NCBI GenBank assembly: GCA_022601315.1
Contig: JAHZIU010000088.1
Location: forward strand, 1 to 6,100
Length of the DNA stretch: 6,100 bases
From: Betaproteobacteria bacterium
GTDB taxonomy: Bacteria; Pseudomonadota; Gammaproteobacteria; Burkholderiales; Nitrosomonadaceae
Reading direction: 5' to 3'
This document shows positions 5,965-6,100 of the stretch, in pieces. How positions within the stretch are numbered: the stretch's first letter is position 1; every line of letters starts with the position of its first letter. Below the pieces are notes generated by a model. That model searched no databases, had not been told where the DNA came from, and worked only from the letters and a program-made list of their open reading frames with translations. The translations under genes were made by a program, and so were the position numbers.

Positions 5965-6100
5965 TTATTTGGATGTAAACATGATGTCCTCATACCATGC
6001 AGTGGCTTGACTGTTTGTGTTGTCGGTATCAGTCATAATAGTGATAGCGCTGATATTCCAGGGTTTTTCACCAAAAAATCGTTGGTAGTCAGATGCCACA
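5965..6100 (-). CDS. DUF3047 family protein, C-terminal fragment
   Basis: The last 44 codons and stop of a minus-strand gene whose start lies beyond the right edge. The visible C-terminus contains DYQRFFGEKPW, then ITIMTDTDNT and AWYEDIMF. This matches the conserved end of DUF3047 proteins (an IMTDTDNT block followed by A-x-x-YxDI-x-F). These are proteins of unknown function; many are exported, but the N-terminus is not visible here. The HDOD gene follows on the same strand, so the two may be co-transcribed. Confidence 0.8.
   Translation of the reverse strand, partial: VASDYQRFFGEKPWNISAITIMTDTDNTNSQATAWYEDIMFTSK

Noticed and set aside
1..6100. tRNA, rRNA, CRISPR array, riboswitch or complete insertion sequence
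   Set aside because: No cloverleaf with T-loop, no regularly spaced repeats, and no intact transposase or paired terminal repeats were seen on either strand.

Overview
The window looks like a chromosomal stretch of a Gram-negative proteobacterium, probably gamma- or betaproteobacterial. The reasons are an Lpp/OprI-type alanine-zipper lipoprotein, a LysM-plus-YkuD L,D-transpeptidase of the ErfK/YbiS type, an HDOD protein, a MEKHLA-domain protein and the end of a DUF3047 protein. The genus cannot be named from the sequence. Most genes have moderate GC; one gene, the desaturase, is far more AT-rich.

Layout: (1) 2-454 (+) is the C-terminal part of a classical short-chain dehydrogenase/reductase. 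(2) 455-735 is a gap with a possible degraded IS5-type transposase fragment on the minus strand. (3) 736-1962 (-) is a very AT-rich gene for a membrane fatty acid desaturase with a fused N-terminal cytochrome b5 domain and a QIEHH third histidine box. This is the architecture of eukaryotic front-end desaturases and the gene looks acquired. (4) 2235-2807 (+) is a secreted YkuD-fold protein whose catalytic motif resembles the YafK (LdtF/DpaA) branch. (5) 2983-3261 (+) is a small Lpp/OprI-like lipoprotein ending in lysine. (6) 3301-3332 is a perfect bidirectional terminator. (7) 3336-4292 (-) is an ErfK/YbiS/YcfS-type L,D-transpeptidase. (8) 4480-4974 (+) is a MEKHLA-domain protein. (9) 4964-5833 (-) is an HDOD protein whose end overlaps the previous gene tail to tail. 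(10) 5965 to beyond 6100 (-) is the C-terminus of a DUF3047 protein.

The most coherent group is 2235-4292: a candidate Lpp substrate between two YkuD proteins. One resembles the enzymes that attach Lpp to peptidoglycan in E. coli. The other resembles the enzyme that removes it. If this reading is right, the locus holds the substrate, writer and possible eraser of the outer-membrane tether side by side. The remaining genes show no obvious pathway link. HDOD and DUF3047 are co-oriented and could be co-transcribed.
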